18,239 nt of DNA from positions 1-18,239 of the forward strand of contig CAZMUZ010000077.1 of NCBI GenBank assembly GCA_964569315.1. Reading direction: 5' to 3'. The translations under genes were made by a program, and so were the position numbers. Origin of the DNA: CADEFF01 sp964569315. GTDB taxonomy: Bacteria; Pseudomonadota; Alphaproteobacteria; Dongiales; Dongiaceae. Within the stretch, counting starts at the first letter, position 1. Every line of letters begins with the position of its first letter. This document shows, in pieces, positions 6,884-14,662 of the stretch. A model generated the notes under the pieces. That model was not told where the DNA came from and did not search any database. It worked only from the letters and a program-made list of their open reading frames with translations.

Positions 6884-7645
6884 ATGAGCCCCGTTGCCCG
6901 TTTCCGAGATCGAACCGTCCTCATTACCGGCGCCGGCTCCGGCATCGGGCGGGCCACTGCCCACCGCCTCGCGGGCGAGGGTGCCGCGGTCTTTCTGGTC
7001 GGCAAGACCGGGGCGAAGCTCGAGGCTGTCGCAGGCGAGGTGAAAAAGGCCGGCGGCAAGGCCGCCTTCGAAACGGCCGATCTGCGCAAGCCGGAGGATT
7101 GCCGGCGCGCGGTCGAGGCGGGCGCGAAATGGAATGGCCGGCTCGACGCCGTCGTGAACGGCGCTGGCACCTTTCCTTCGGCCCCCTTCCCCAGCCTCAC
7201 CGACGAAGACTGGCAGCAGGCAATCGAAAGCAATCTCGCCGCCCCCATGCGGGTGACGCGCGCCGCGGTGCCGCATCTGAGGAAGGGCGGCGCCGTCGTC
7301 AATATCAGCTCGATCAACGCCGTCATCGGCGACAAGCTTTCGGCCTGCAGCCACTACTCGGCGGCCAAGGCCGGACTGCTCGGGCTCACGCGCCAGCTCG
7401 CCGTCGAGCTCGCGCCCGAGATCCGCGTAAACGCTATCGTGCCGGGTGCGGTGAAGACGCCGATGCTGGACGGGTGGAACGAGGACCCTGCGGACATGAA
7501 GGCATGGCTCGAGCGTTTCGTGCCGCTCAACCGCATCGCCCAGCCGGAGGAGATGGCCGGCGTAATCGCCTTCCTCGCATCGGACGATGCCAGCTATCTG
7601 ACCGGTGCGACGATCGTGGCCGATGGCGGTGTCGCCATCGTGTGA
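6884..7645 (+). CDS. Classical SDR family oxidoreductase
   Basis: A 253-residue NAD(P)-dependent alcohol/ketone oxidoreductase with a Rossmann fold, normal for classical SDRs. The nucleotide motif is TGAGSGIG (15-22), with the acidic-residue motif in ADLRKP (65-70) and NGAG (92-95) in place of NNAG. The tetrad is Asn118 (SNLAAP), Ser143 (NISS), Tyr158 and Lys162 (YSAAK). There are 15 residues between the Ser and Tyr instead of the common 13. The C-terminus DDASYLTGATIVADGG is typical of FabG-like members. The ATG at 6884 has GGAG 10 bases upstream. It lies between the transporter ATPase (47-base gap) and the oxygenase (26-base gap), so it belongs to the same unit. Likely it oxidises a hydroxyl intermediate, perhaps one made by the next gene's oxygenase (inference). 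The substrate is unknown. Confidence 0.93.
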   Translation: MSPVARFRDRTVLITGAGSGIGRATAHRLAGEGAAVFLVGKTGAKLEAVAGEVKKAGGKAAFETADLRKPEDCRRAVEAGAKWNGRLDAVVNGAGTFPSAPFPSLTDEDWQQAIESNLAAPMRVTRAAVPHLRKGGAVVNISSINAVIGDKLSACSHYSAAKAGLLGLTRQLAVELAPEIRVNAIVPGAVKTPMLDGWNEDPADMKAWLERFVPLNRIAQPEEMAGVIAFLASDDASYLTGATIVADGGVAIV

Positions 7646-7671
7646 GACGAGGCAGGGTCGAGGAGGTCGAA

Positions 7672-8709
7672 ATGGAACCCGGCGCGTCGACATTCGCTCG
7701 CTATGGCCGCGGTGCCAAGCAGATTCCCTTTACTTCGATCCCCGTCATCGACCTTGCGTCCTTCCTTACCGGTGGGGAAACGGACCGTCGGCGCGTGGCC
7801 GCGGTGATCGACGATGCGTGCCGCAACGTAGGCTTCTTCTATATCCGTAACCATGGCGTCCCCGAGGCCGTCCTCGAACGCGCTTTTTCGGAGACGCGCC
7901 GTTTCTTTGCGCTGCCGATGGAGGAGAAGCGCCGCATCGACTTCCGCCATAGCCGGACGCGCGTGCGCGGCTTCATCCCGCTGGGCGAGTTGAAGGCGGA
8001 TCCGAGCGCGAAGACGGATCATCAGGAAGGCTTTGATTACGGCGTCGAGCTGCCGCCGGAGGATCCCGACCATCGCGCGGGAAATATCCTGTACGGCCCC
8101 AATCAGTGGCCCGCCGCCCTACCGAGCTTCCGGATCGGGCTCTACGGCTACTTCGAAGCCATCCTCAAGCTCGGCCGCGAACTCTTCCGCGCCTTCGCCC
8201 TCGCTCTCGATCTGCCGGAGCATTTCTTCGACGACAAGATCACCAAGCCCTTGGCTCAGGGCCGCGCGATCTACTATCCGCCGGCCCCGCAGGACGTGCT
8301 CGAAGATCGGGAGCACTGGGGCATCGGGGCCCACTCCGACTATGAATGCTTCACGATCCTCGCGCAGGACGAGGTCGGCGGACTTCAGGTGCGGAATTCC
8401 GCCGGCGACTGGATCGAGGCACCGCCGATTCCCGGCTGCTTCCTCATCAATCTCGGCGACATGATGGCGCGCTGGACCAATGCCATCTATCAGTCCACCC
8501 CGCATCGCGTGCTCAATCGGAGCAACCGGGCGCGCTACTCGCTGGTACTGTTCTACGGCGCGAATTACGACGCCCGGATCGAGTGCCTGCCGACCTGTCA
8601 GGACGGAGACCGCCCGCCGCGCTACCCCGGCATCACCCAGGGCGCCTGGACCGAGAAGCAACTCGCCGACATTCTGATCTACGAAATGCCGCCCTCGGAA
8701 GCACGCTAA
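7672..8709 (+). CDS. Isopenicillin-N-synthase-like Fe(II)/2-oxoglutarate dioxygenase
   Basis: A 345-residue soluble oxygenase. The N-terminal DIOX_N region starts at IPVIDLASF (23-31) and includes DDACRNVGFFYIRNHGVP (47-64). The C-terminal double-stranded beta-helix carries the complete iron triad His221, Asp223 (GAHSDYECFTIL) and His278 (STPHRVLN). Arg288-x-Ser290 (RYSLVLFY) is the usual 2-oxoglutarate-binding pair, so 2-oxoglutarate use is likely. The family hydroxylates, desaturates or demethylates small molecules. Bacterial relatives act on amino acids, pyrimidines and alkaloid-like compounds, so the substrate cannot be called. Start ATG 7672 is secured by AGGAGG with a 5-base spacer. Last gene of the central unit; its TAA overlaps the stop of the convergent acyl-CoA synthetase gene. 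Confidence 0.93.
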   Translation: MEPGASTFARYGRGAKQIPFTSIPVIDLASFLTGGETDRRRVAAVIDDACRNVGFFYIRNHGVPEAVLERAFSETRRFFALPMEEKRRIDFRHSRTRVRGFIPLGELKADPSAKTDHQEGFDYGVELPPEDPDHRAGNILYGPNQWPAALPSFRIGLYGYFEAILKLGRELFRAFALALDLPEHFFDDKITKPLAQGRAIYYPPAPQDVLEDREHWGIGAHSDYECFTILAQDEVGGLQVRNSAGDWIEAPPIPGCFLINLGDMMARWTNAIYQSTPHRVLNRSNRARYSLVLFYGANYDARIECLPTCQDGDRPPRYPGITQGAWTEKQLADILIYEMPPSEAR

Positions 8710-10268
8710 CGCCGAGCGGAAGGCCGGCGCCAATCGCCGGCACGAAGCTCGCGGGGCAGCTCGTTCTTTGCGACTTTTTCTGTCGGGGTCAGCGGCAGCG
8801 AGTCCACGATCCGGATATAGCTCGGCACCATGAAATCGGCGACCCGATCCTCCATGTAACGGCAGACTTCTGCCGGATCGAGGTGCGTACCTGGCCGCGG
8901 CTGCACGGAGAGCAGCACATCCTCGTCGCCGAGTTCGCCCGGCACGGCGACGGCGGCCGCGATCAGCACGCCGGGATGCTCGCCCGCCACCGCCTCCAGC
9001 TCCTCCGCCGAGATGTTCTCGTCGCGATGACGGATCACGTCCTTCATCCGGCCGTGAAAGGTGAGATGCCCCTCCGTATCGAAGGAGCCGACGTCGCCGG
9101 TGTGGAACCAGAGATTGGCGAAACGGTCGAGCGTCGCCTTAGGGTTGCCGCGATAGCCGGTGAAGAGGCCGAAAGGCTCGTGCGGCCGGATCACGATCTC
9201 GCCGCGCTTGCCGGACGGGAGCCGCCGGTCGCCGGGATCGACCACCGCGACCTCGTATCCTTCATAGGCCTTGCCGCAGGACCCCGGCCGCGGCGCCCTG
9301 GCGGATGTGACAGCCACGGCCGCGCATTCCGAGAGGCCGTAGGCTTCATGGAGCGGAATGCCGTGCCGGCCGTGGAACCAGTCGCGGAGCGCGGCCGTGC
9401 CGCCGACGCCCACCCCCATCCGGATCTTGTGGCCCGCGGGCGGGTCGCCGAGCTTGCGCAGGATGGCGAGGATCGTGCCGACATAGATGAGCACGGTAGT
9501 GCCGGTGCGGATCGCATCCGACCAGAAGCGCGAGGCCGAGAACCGCGGCGCCATGATGAACATGGCGCCGCCATGCAGGATCGTGCTGAGGCTGAGCACG
9601 CTGTCGATATGGAAGAACGGCGTCACGAAGAGCCAGCGATCGTCCGGCCGGAGCCCGATGCGCGAGGCATAGGCATGACCGGTGACGACTTCGTAGGCGT
9701 GGGAGAGTTCGGGCCCCTTCGAGACGCCGGTCGTGCCGGAGGTGAACACGACGCGGCAGGGGGTGCCGGCCCCGACCGGGACCTTGGGGCGTTGCTCCCA
9801 GGGCGCGCGCAGCTCGCAGAGCCTCATCAGCTCCGCTTCGTCGATCCAGGCGATATTCCGGTCGCGCGCGCCATACGCCTCGACCTCGGTACGGAATTGC
9901 TCTTCGCAGACGATCGCCACCGCATCCGCGACCTCGAGCATGCCCCGCAACACCGGCCCCTTGTGCTGGCCATTGATCGCGACCTCGAGCAGGCCTGCGC
10001 AGGAGAGCGCATAGCGGAGGATCACGCATTCGAAACGGTTGGTGAGCAGCGTCGCCACCGCGGCACCCGGCGGAAAACGGCGCGCGAGTTCGTTGCCGAG
10101 GCCGGCAATCCGTTCGAGGCACTCGCGGTAGCTATAGATCCGGTCGCTGCCAAGATCGTGAAAGAAGGGCCGATCGACGCCGAATATGCGAGCGCGCTCC
10201 AGCAGATCGGGAACCGTCCGCCGCTCGATATCCTGAAGCGGCAGGACGGTGGCAGCCACTTCGCTCAC
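8706..10268 (-). CDS. ANL-superfamily acyl-CoA synthetase (CaiC-like / fatty-acid-CoA ligase type)
   Basis: A 520-residue enzyme that adenylates a carboxylic acid and transfers it to CoA. Motifs in order: P-loop TSGTTGVSKG (176-185), A5 YGLSE (310-314), A7 TGD (390-392), hinge GRMKDVIRHRDENIS (406-420) and the adenylation lysine Lys498 in PLTPTEKVAK. The hinge has RHRDENIS where many relatives have KRGGENIS. The layout resembles carnitine/crotonobetaine-CoA ligases (CaiC) and short-chain acyl-CoA ligases, and a CaiB-type gene lies directly upstream. That is suggestive but not enough to assign carnitine. The start is GTG at 10268, sharing GTGA with the upstream gene's stop, so translation is coupled. 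Last gene of the right-hand unit. It is one of two ANL ligases in the unit; the other (13256-14614) is of the PaaK group. Confidence 0.92.
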   Translation of the reverse strand: MSEVAATVLPLQDIERRTVPDLLERARIFGVDRPFFHDLGSDRIYSYRECLERIAGLGNELARRFPPGAAVATLLTNRFECVILRYALSCAGLLEVAINGQHKGPVLRGMLEVADAVAIVCEEQFRTEVEAYGARDRNIAWIDEAELMRLCELRAPWEQRPKVPVGAGTPCRVVFTSGTTGVSKGPELSHAYEVVTGHAYASRIGLRPDDRWLFVTPFFHIDSVLSLSTILHGGAMFIMAPRFSASRFWSDAIRTGTTVLIYVGTILAILRKLGDPPAGHKIRMGVGVGGTAALRDWFHGRHGIPLHEAYGLSECAAVAVTSARAPRPGSCGKAYEGYEVAVVDPGDRRLPSGKRGEIVIRPHEPFGLFTGYRGNPKATLDRFANLWFHTGDVGSFDTEGHLTFHGRMKDVIRHRDENISAEELEAVAGEHPGVLIAAAVAVPGELGDEDVLLSVQPRPGTHLDPAEVCRYMEDRVADFMVPSYIRIVDSLPLTPTEKVAKNELPRELRAGDWRRPSARR

Positions 10269-11407
10269 CGGCGCGCGCCTTCTTTCTCGTCAACCCGCCA
10301 GCCGCGCAGCGCCTCTGCGGGCTCGATCTCGCGATAGGGGCGGCGGCGCGGCGGTGGCGCGCCGTCGCACCAGACCGGCAGCAGCACCTCGGCGAACGGA
10401 TCGGCACCGCCCTCCCTCACCACCATCTTTCGTGCCTTGATATGCGGGTGCTCCGGCAGTTCGTCGAAATCGAGCACGGCGTGATAGCAGGTCTCCCGCT
10501 CCGCCAGCAGCGCGTCCCACTGGTCCCGCGTGCGCGTCTTGAAGAGGGCGGCAAGCTCGGCGATCAGCGCGTGCTGCGGCACCGGCTCCCACTGACGCGG
10601 GATCCATTCGGGTCGTTTCACCGCCTCGCAGAAATCGCGCCAGAACTTCTCCTCGACGACGCCCAGCGTGACGAAGCGATCGTCGGCGGTGCGGTAGACC
10701 TGATAGCAGGCAAGACCGCCATTGTAGTTGTTCGCGCCGCGCCGGGGCTCATGTCCCTTACGCAGGTTGTCGGTGAGATTGAGCGTAAGCCAGGAGAGCG
10801 GCGCTTCGGCGAGGCTCACATCGAGAAAGGCGCCTTTTCGCCGCTCGGGCCGCGCGGCAAGCGCAGCCAGGATCATGGTCGCCGCGAAGAGCCCGCCCGA
10901 ATAGTCGGCGATCGTGGGATTGGTGATGACGGGCGTCTCCGCCGTGCCGGAAGCCACGAGCCCGCCGCCGAAAGCCATGTAGTTCAGATCATGGCCCGGC
11001 CGCAGCCGGTAGGGTCCGGTCTGGCCCCAGCCGGAGAGCGCGCAATGCACGAGCTGCGGGTTGATCTCGTCCAGCTTCTCGCGGCCGAAACCGAGGCGAT
11101 CCATGACGCCCGGCCGGAAGGATTCCAGCAGCACGTCGGCGCGGGCAAGCAGCTTGGTGAAGTCGCGCCGCCCGTCATGCGACTTGAGGTCGAGCTTGAC
11201 GATCGACTTGCTGCGGTTGACCACCTTGTACCAGGAAGAGACGCCGTCCGCATCGAGCGGCCCATCGGTGCGCTGCGGATCGCCCTTGGGCGGTTCGACC
11301 TTCAGCACGTCGGCCCCGAGATCCGCCAGGATCTGAGTCGTATAGGGACCCGGGGTGAACTGACTGAGATCGAGCACATGCGTCCCTGCCAGAAACTTGT
11401 CGATCAT
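10265..11407 (-). CDS. Family III CoA-transferase / alpha-methylacyl-CoA racemase (CaiB/BaiF superfamily)
   Basis: A 380-residue enzyme of the interlocked-dimer CoA-transferase family. The start VLDLSQFTPGPYTTQILADLG (11-31) and KVEPPKGDPQR (36-46) are the CoA-binding signature. Asp168 in IADYSGG matches the catalytic Asp of formyl-CoA transferase and CaiB (Asp169) and of the mycobacterial racemase (Asp156). His139 in GHDLNYMA and Glu252 in VVEEKFW align with racemase residues His126 and Glu241. CoA-transferases usually lack the His, so a 2-methylacyl-CoA racemase is as likely as a transferase. The ATG at 11407 has AAGGAGA 5 bases upstream. The stop overlaps the start of the acyl-CoA synthetase gene. 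The surrounding dehydrogenase, hydratase and ligase genes fit oxidation of a branched or substituted acid. Confidence 0.9.
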   Translation of the reverse strand: MIDKFLAGTHVLDLSQFTPGPYTTQILADLGADVLKVEPPKGDPQRTDGPLDADGVSSWYKVVNRSKSIVKLDLKSHDGRRDFTKLLARADVLLESFRPGVMDRLGFGREKLDEINPQLVHCALSGWGQTGPYRLRPGHDLNYMAFGGGLVASGTAETPVITNPTIADYSGGLFAATMILAALAARPERRKGAFLDVSLAEAPLSWLTLNLTDNLRKGHEPRRGANNYNGGLACYQVYRTADDRFVTLGVVEEKFWRDFCEAVKRPEWIPRQWEPVPQHALIAELAALFKTRTRDQWDALLAERETCYHAVLDFDELPEHPHIKARKMVVREGGADPFAEVLLPVWCDGAPPPRRRPYREIEPAEALRGWRVDEKEGARR

Positions 11408-11532
11408 CTGCCTCTCCTTCCCGTCCCCCGGATCGCTCCGGGAGCCTGTCGGCCCGCCGCGACATTCCGCCCGCCGCCCATGTTACGCCTGCGAGAACGG
11501 CCGGCGACAGGGGTGGGCGCCGCAAGCCCGCA
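11408..11532 (-). other. Intergenic spacer with small hairpin inside the right-hand unit
   Basis: 125 bases between the enoyl-CoA hydratase stop and the CoA-transferase start, the longest gap in the left half of this unit. It holds CCCGGA-4-TCCGGG (11427-11442), a 6-bp hairpin just upstream of the CoA-transferase ribosome site (minus strand). There is no T run and no clear sigma-70 promoter. An internal processing site or a weak secondary promoter is possible. No small ORF with a convincing ribosome site is seen. Confidence 0.4.
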
Positions 11533-12306
11533 TCAGGGTTTGGTCTTGCCGCGATCGGCAAAACCGCCCACGCCCTTCTTGAAGGAGTCGCTCTGTACCA
11601 GCGCGTAGTCGCCGAGATAGGCGAGCGCGTCGCCGGTCCGCACCGAGGCTTCGTAGCTGCTCATGATGATCCGCTTGAGGAGGCCGACCGTCGGGCCGTC
11701 GACCTTGGAGGCATAGTCGCGCGCCATCGCCTTCGCGGCCTCGAAGGCCGTGCCGGCGGGAACGATCTCGCTGACCAGTCCCCAATCCAGCGCCTTCTGC
11801 GCGTCGATCTGGCCACCGAACAACAGCATCTCCCGCGCCCGCGCGAGGCCGAGGGCGCGCGGCGCGCGGACCGTGCCGCCGCCGGTGGGCATCGCGTTCA
11901 CCTTGATCTCCGGAAAGCCGAACTTCGATTCCTGGCTCGCGATCCGATAATCGCAGGTGAGAGCGAGCTCGAGGCCGCCGCCGAGGCAGAATCCTTCGAT
12001 CGCCGCGATCGTCGCGCAGGGAAATTCGTCGAGCTCCGTCATGGTACTGAGGAAGAGGTGCGTGTGGTAGCGCGCATCCCGTTCCGAATAGCTCGCCAGC
12101 GCCTTCAGATCGGACCCGGCGCAGAACGCCTTGGTGCCCTGGCCCGAGACGATGATGACGGCGACGTCTTCGCGCCGGATTTTGGCGACCGCGGCGCCGA
12201 TCTGCTCCAGCGCCTCGTTATCGACGGAATTGCGGCGATGTTCCCGCGCGATCGTGATGGTGGCGATGCGATCGGCGATGTCGAGCAGAACGGTCTTCTC
12301 AGTCAT
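11533..12306 (-). CDS. Enoyl-CoA hydratase/isomerase family protein (crotonase fold)
   Basis: A 257-residue crotonase-fold enzyme, standard length. The two oxyanion-hole segments are FCAGSDLKAL (61-70) and GFCLGGGLELAL (105-116). Both acid/base glutamates of true hydratases are present: Glu113 (GLELAL) and Glu133 (FPEIKV), 20 residues apart exactly as Glu144/Glu164 in the rat enzyme. Water addition to a 2,3-enoyl-CoA is therefore the most likely reaction, following the acyl-CoA dehydrogenase of the same unit. The frame stays open far upstream, but ATG 12306 (MTEKTVLLDI) gives the standard N-terminus. A GGAA 9 bases before it is a weak ribosome site. It sits 53 bases after the amidohydrolase-2 gene. 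Confidence 0.93.
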   Translation of the reverse strand: MTEKTVLLDIADRIATITIAREHRRNSVDNEALEQIGAAVAKIRREDVAVIIVSGQGTKAFCAGSDLKALASYSERDARYHTHLFLSTMTELDEFPCATIAAIEGFCLGGGLELALTCDYRIASQESKFGFPEIKVNAMPTGGGTVRAPRALGLARAREMLLFGGQIDAQKALDWGLVSEIVPAGTAFEAAKAMARDYASKVDGPTVGLLKRIIMSSYEASVRTGDALAYLGDYALVQSDSFKKGVGGFADRGKTKP

Positions 12307-12359
12307 GGTTCGAACTTCCTGTGTCCTTGGCTTTTCAACGATGATCCTACCGCCCGCTT

Positions 12360-13214
12360 CTAGCGGTCGTATCGGAAGATTTTCTCCGCATTCCTGTAGA
12401 GAAGCTTTTCCTTCGCCGCCGGCCGCAGGGTGAGCCCTTCGATCTGCGCCAGCGATTCCGCATGCTTCACCAGCGGAAAGTCGGAGCCCCACAGCATCTT
12501 GTCCTGGCCCCAGGAATTGCAGAAATGCACCATCTCGGGCTTCCAGTATTTCGGCGCATAGGCCGAGGTGCCGAGATAGACGTTCGGATGTTTCGAGGCG
12601 AGCGCGATCGCCTCCTCGACCCAGGGCCAGCCCGTGTGGGTGCAGACGATGGTGAGCTCGGGGAAATAGAGCGCAATGCGGTCGAGCTTCATCGGCCGGC
12701 CGTTCTCGCTCGGCATGAAGCTCAAGGTGTGGCCCATCGAGAACACCGCCGGAATCCCGAGCTCCACGCATTTCGCATAGTAGGGGAAGTAGAAGGCGTG
12801 CTCGGGCCCGAGATCGAACCCGTGCGGATGCACGTGGATCCCCACGAAGCCGTATTCCTTGACCGATTTCTCCAGATGGCGGACGCCCTTGAGCGCATCA
12901 TGCGGATTGACGCCGAAAAGCCCGTAGACGCGGCCGGGAAGCTGCTTCGAGACTTCCCATACCTCCTCCGGCGTGACGGAGAGATAGCGCCGCTGCTGCC
13001 GATAGCTCCAGCCCTGGAAGGCCGCGACATGCATGCGGCCGAGCCCGATCTCGTCGGCATAGGCCTCGAACTCCGGCACGGTATAACCCTTGAGCGTGCT
13101 GTGCCGCCCGACATTGTCGAAGACCTTGCTCTCCTCCTCGTCCTCGATGAAATGGGCGCGGATCGCCTCCGGGGTGAAGAGATGGCCGAGGATATCGACG
13201 GGTCGGGTGTTCAT
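12360..13214 (-). CDS. Amidohydrolase-2 family (ACMSD/decarboxylase-like) TIM-barrel protein
   Basis: A 284-residue protein of the amidohydrolase-related group (PF04909 type) that includes ACMSD, resorcylate decarboxylases and lactone hydrolases or hydratases acting on ring-cleavage products. The metal/active-site set can be followed: strand 1 VDILGHLF (6-13), IHVHPHG (126-132), MGHT (160-163), CTHTGWPW (191-198) and WGSDFPL (242-248, Asp245 catalytic). The strand-1 His-x-His of the family is Leu9-Gly-His11, so one metal ligand is absent. A metal-free or altered-metal mechanism, or another ligand, is possible. The ATG at 13214 has GAGAGG 6 bases upstream. It lies 41 bases after the PaaK-like ligase gene, in the same unit. 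Placement among CoA enzymes suggests processing of a ring or lactone intermediate before or after activation (inference). Confidence 0.87.
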   Translation of the reverse strand: MNTRPVDILGHLFTPEAIRAHFIEDEEESKVFDNVGRHSTLKGYTVPEFEAYADEIGLGRMHVAAFQGWSYRQQRRYLSVTPEEVWEVSKQLPGRVYGLFGVNPHDALKGVRHLEKSVKEYGFVGIHVHPHGFDLGPEHAFYFPYYAKCVELGIPAVFSMGHTLSFMPSENGRPMKLDRIALYFPELTIVCTHTGWPWVEEAIALASKHPNVYLGTSAYAPKYWKPEMVHFCNSWGQDKMLWGSDFPLVKHAESLAQIEGLTLRPAAKEKLLYRNAEKIFRYDR

Positions 13215-13255
13215 AGAAAACCTCTCATGGGGCGGATAGGCGGAAGCCGGGCGGC

Positions 13256-14614
13256 TCAGGATCCGAGTTGCGCACGTTCGTCGATCCAGCGGCGCGCCTT
13301 GTAGGTGCTGCGGTCGAGCGCGCCCGGCGCCAGGACTTCGACGGCGAAGCCGATCCCGATCTTCTGTCGCAGCGCCTTGACGAGCGTCTCCTGAAGCGCT
13401 GCGCGTTTCGCCCCGTTCAGCGAGGCGGTCGGCATGACGCGGAGCGTCGCGAGGTCGCCGGCGCGCTCGTCGGTCGTGAGGCGAACCTGATATTCCTCGA
13501 CCTCGGGGTCGCCGAACAGCAGCTCGTCCACCGCCTGCGGCCAGACATTGATGCCCTTGATCTTCTTCATGTCGTCGATGCGCCCGACCGAGCCGATCTC
13601 GATGCCGGGCCAACTCCGTCCGCAGGGGCAGGCGCCCGCCGCGCGGTAGACCGCACGGTCGCGAGTCCGGCAACGGATCATCGGCACGTCGGTGCGATAG
13701 AGGCTGGTAACGACGATCTCGCCCGCCTCCCCGTCTTTCACATGGCGTCCGGTCTCGGGGTCGACGACCTCCAGCAGCACATAGGGATCGACATTGTGGA
13801 GGATGCCGGGCCGCTCTCGCGTGCCGATGCCGTGCTCGCAGGTGAACATGTGATCGACCGCCATCTGGGTCAGGCCGTAGCGGTCGGCGGCACGCGCCTT
13901 GAATTGCCGCTGCAGCTTCTCGAACCAGGCGATGGAGGCTGCCTCCGCGCCGGTGAGAAGGATCTCGACGCCGAGCGCACCGACCTCGTCGCCCGCGACC
14001 GCGGCAAGATGGCCGAAATAGGAGGTGGTTCCGTAAAGTGCCCGCGGCCTGAACCGCCTGGCGAGAGCGAGACGCTGCTCCGTATCGTAAAAGGCGACGG
14101 GGAAGACCGACAGGCCGTAATCGAGGGCTGCGTGATACTCGCCCCGCCCGCCCGCCAGCAGCGCCACATGCATGGTGAGGAAGGTCCGGTCGGCCCGCCG
14201 CATGCCGGCCCAGGCGAAGTAGAAGCTGTGGACCCGATTGTGGTTGGCGAGGTCCTCATCGGTCTGGAGATGGATTTCTACGCCCTGACCGGAAGTACCG
14301 CTGCTGGTCATGGTGATGAGCGGCTTGCCGAGTCCCATCACATGGCGGTGGCGGCGGCCATAGGGCGGTTCGGCCTCCTGGTCCTCGATGAACATCGCCT
14401 TGTCGACCATCGGCACGGCGGCACTGAAATGCGACAGATCGTCGATGCGGTCGAGATCGACACGCGCCTTCTGCCAATGCTCGCGGAAGAAAGGGTTCAC
14501 CTCCCAGGTGCGGGCAAGAAGCGGCTTCAGCTTCGCCATCTGCAGGGCGCGCAGCCGGTCGGGGGCCGCGAATTCGAGCTCCGCATCGAGGACCCGCCGC
14601 TCAAGGCCGGGCAT
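13256..14614 (-). CDS. PaaK-like (phenylacetate-CoA ligase group) AMP-dependent CoA ligase
   Basis: A 452-residue enzyme; the group is typically 430-460, shorter than fatty acyl-CoA ligases. Order of motifs: PaaK-style N-terminus LRALQMAKLKPLLART (21-36) with NPFFREHW (40-47), P-loop MTSSGTSGQG (102-111), YGLTQM (246-251), CPCGRSWP (329-336), hinge GRIDDMKKIKGINVWP (344-359) and C-terminal lysine Lys439 in STYKARRW. The Cys-x-Cys-Gly loop and the N-V-W-P box are hallmarks of the PaaK group, which activates aryl or aryl-acetic acids as CoA thioesters. The pocket cannot be read for the exact acid. The ATG at 14614 lacks a clear Shine-Dalgarno sequence. The gene follows the acyl-CoA dehydrogenase gene with a 48-base gap. 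Confidence 0.9.
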   Translation of the reverse strand: MPGLERRVLDAELEFAAPDRLRALQMAKLKPLLARTWEVNPFFREHWQKARVDLDRIDDLSHFSAAVPMVDKAMFIEDQEAEPPYGRRHRHVMGLGKPLITMTSSGTSGQGVEIHLQTDEDLANHNRVHSFYFAWAGMRRADRTFLTMHVALLAGGRGEYHAALDYGLSVFPVAFYDTEQRLALARRFRPRALYGTTSYFGHLAAVAGDEVGALGVEILLTGAEAASIAWFEKLQRQFKARAADRYGLTQMAVDHMFTCEHGIGTRERPGILHNVDPYVLLEVVDPETGRHVKDGEAGEIVVTSLYRTDVPMIRCRTRDRAVYRAAGACPCGRSWPGIEIGSVGRIDDMKKIKGINVWPQAVDELLFGDPEVEEYQVRLTTDERAGDLATLRVMPTASLNGAKRAALQETLVKALRQKIGIGFAVEVLAPGALDRSTYKARRWIDERAQLGS

Positions 14615-14662
14615 GGCGCCTAGCGTCCGCAGGGCGCCGCAGCGCCACGAAAGAGGAGTAAA

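Noticed and set aside
8346..10337. 663-residue open frame on the plus strand
   Set aside because: Antisense to the acyl-CoA synthetase with its intact motif series. Composition is typical of a mirror frame and no family is recognisable.
8706..12306. A true carnitine (cai) operon
   Set aside because: Ligase, CaiB-type and hydratase genes resemble the set, but the unit also contains PaaK and amidohydrolase-2 genes, the CaiB-type protein has racemase residues, and there is no CaiT-type transporter or FixABCX.
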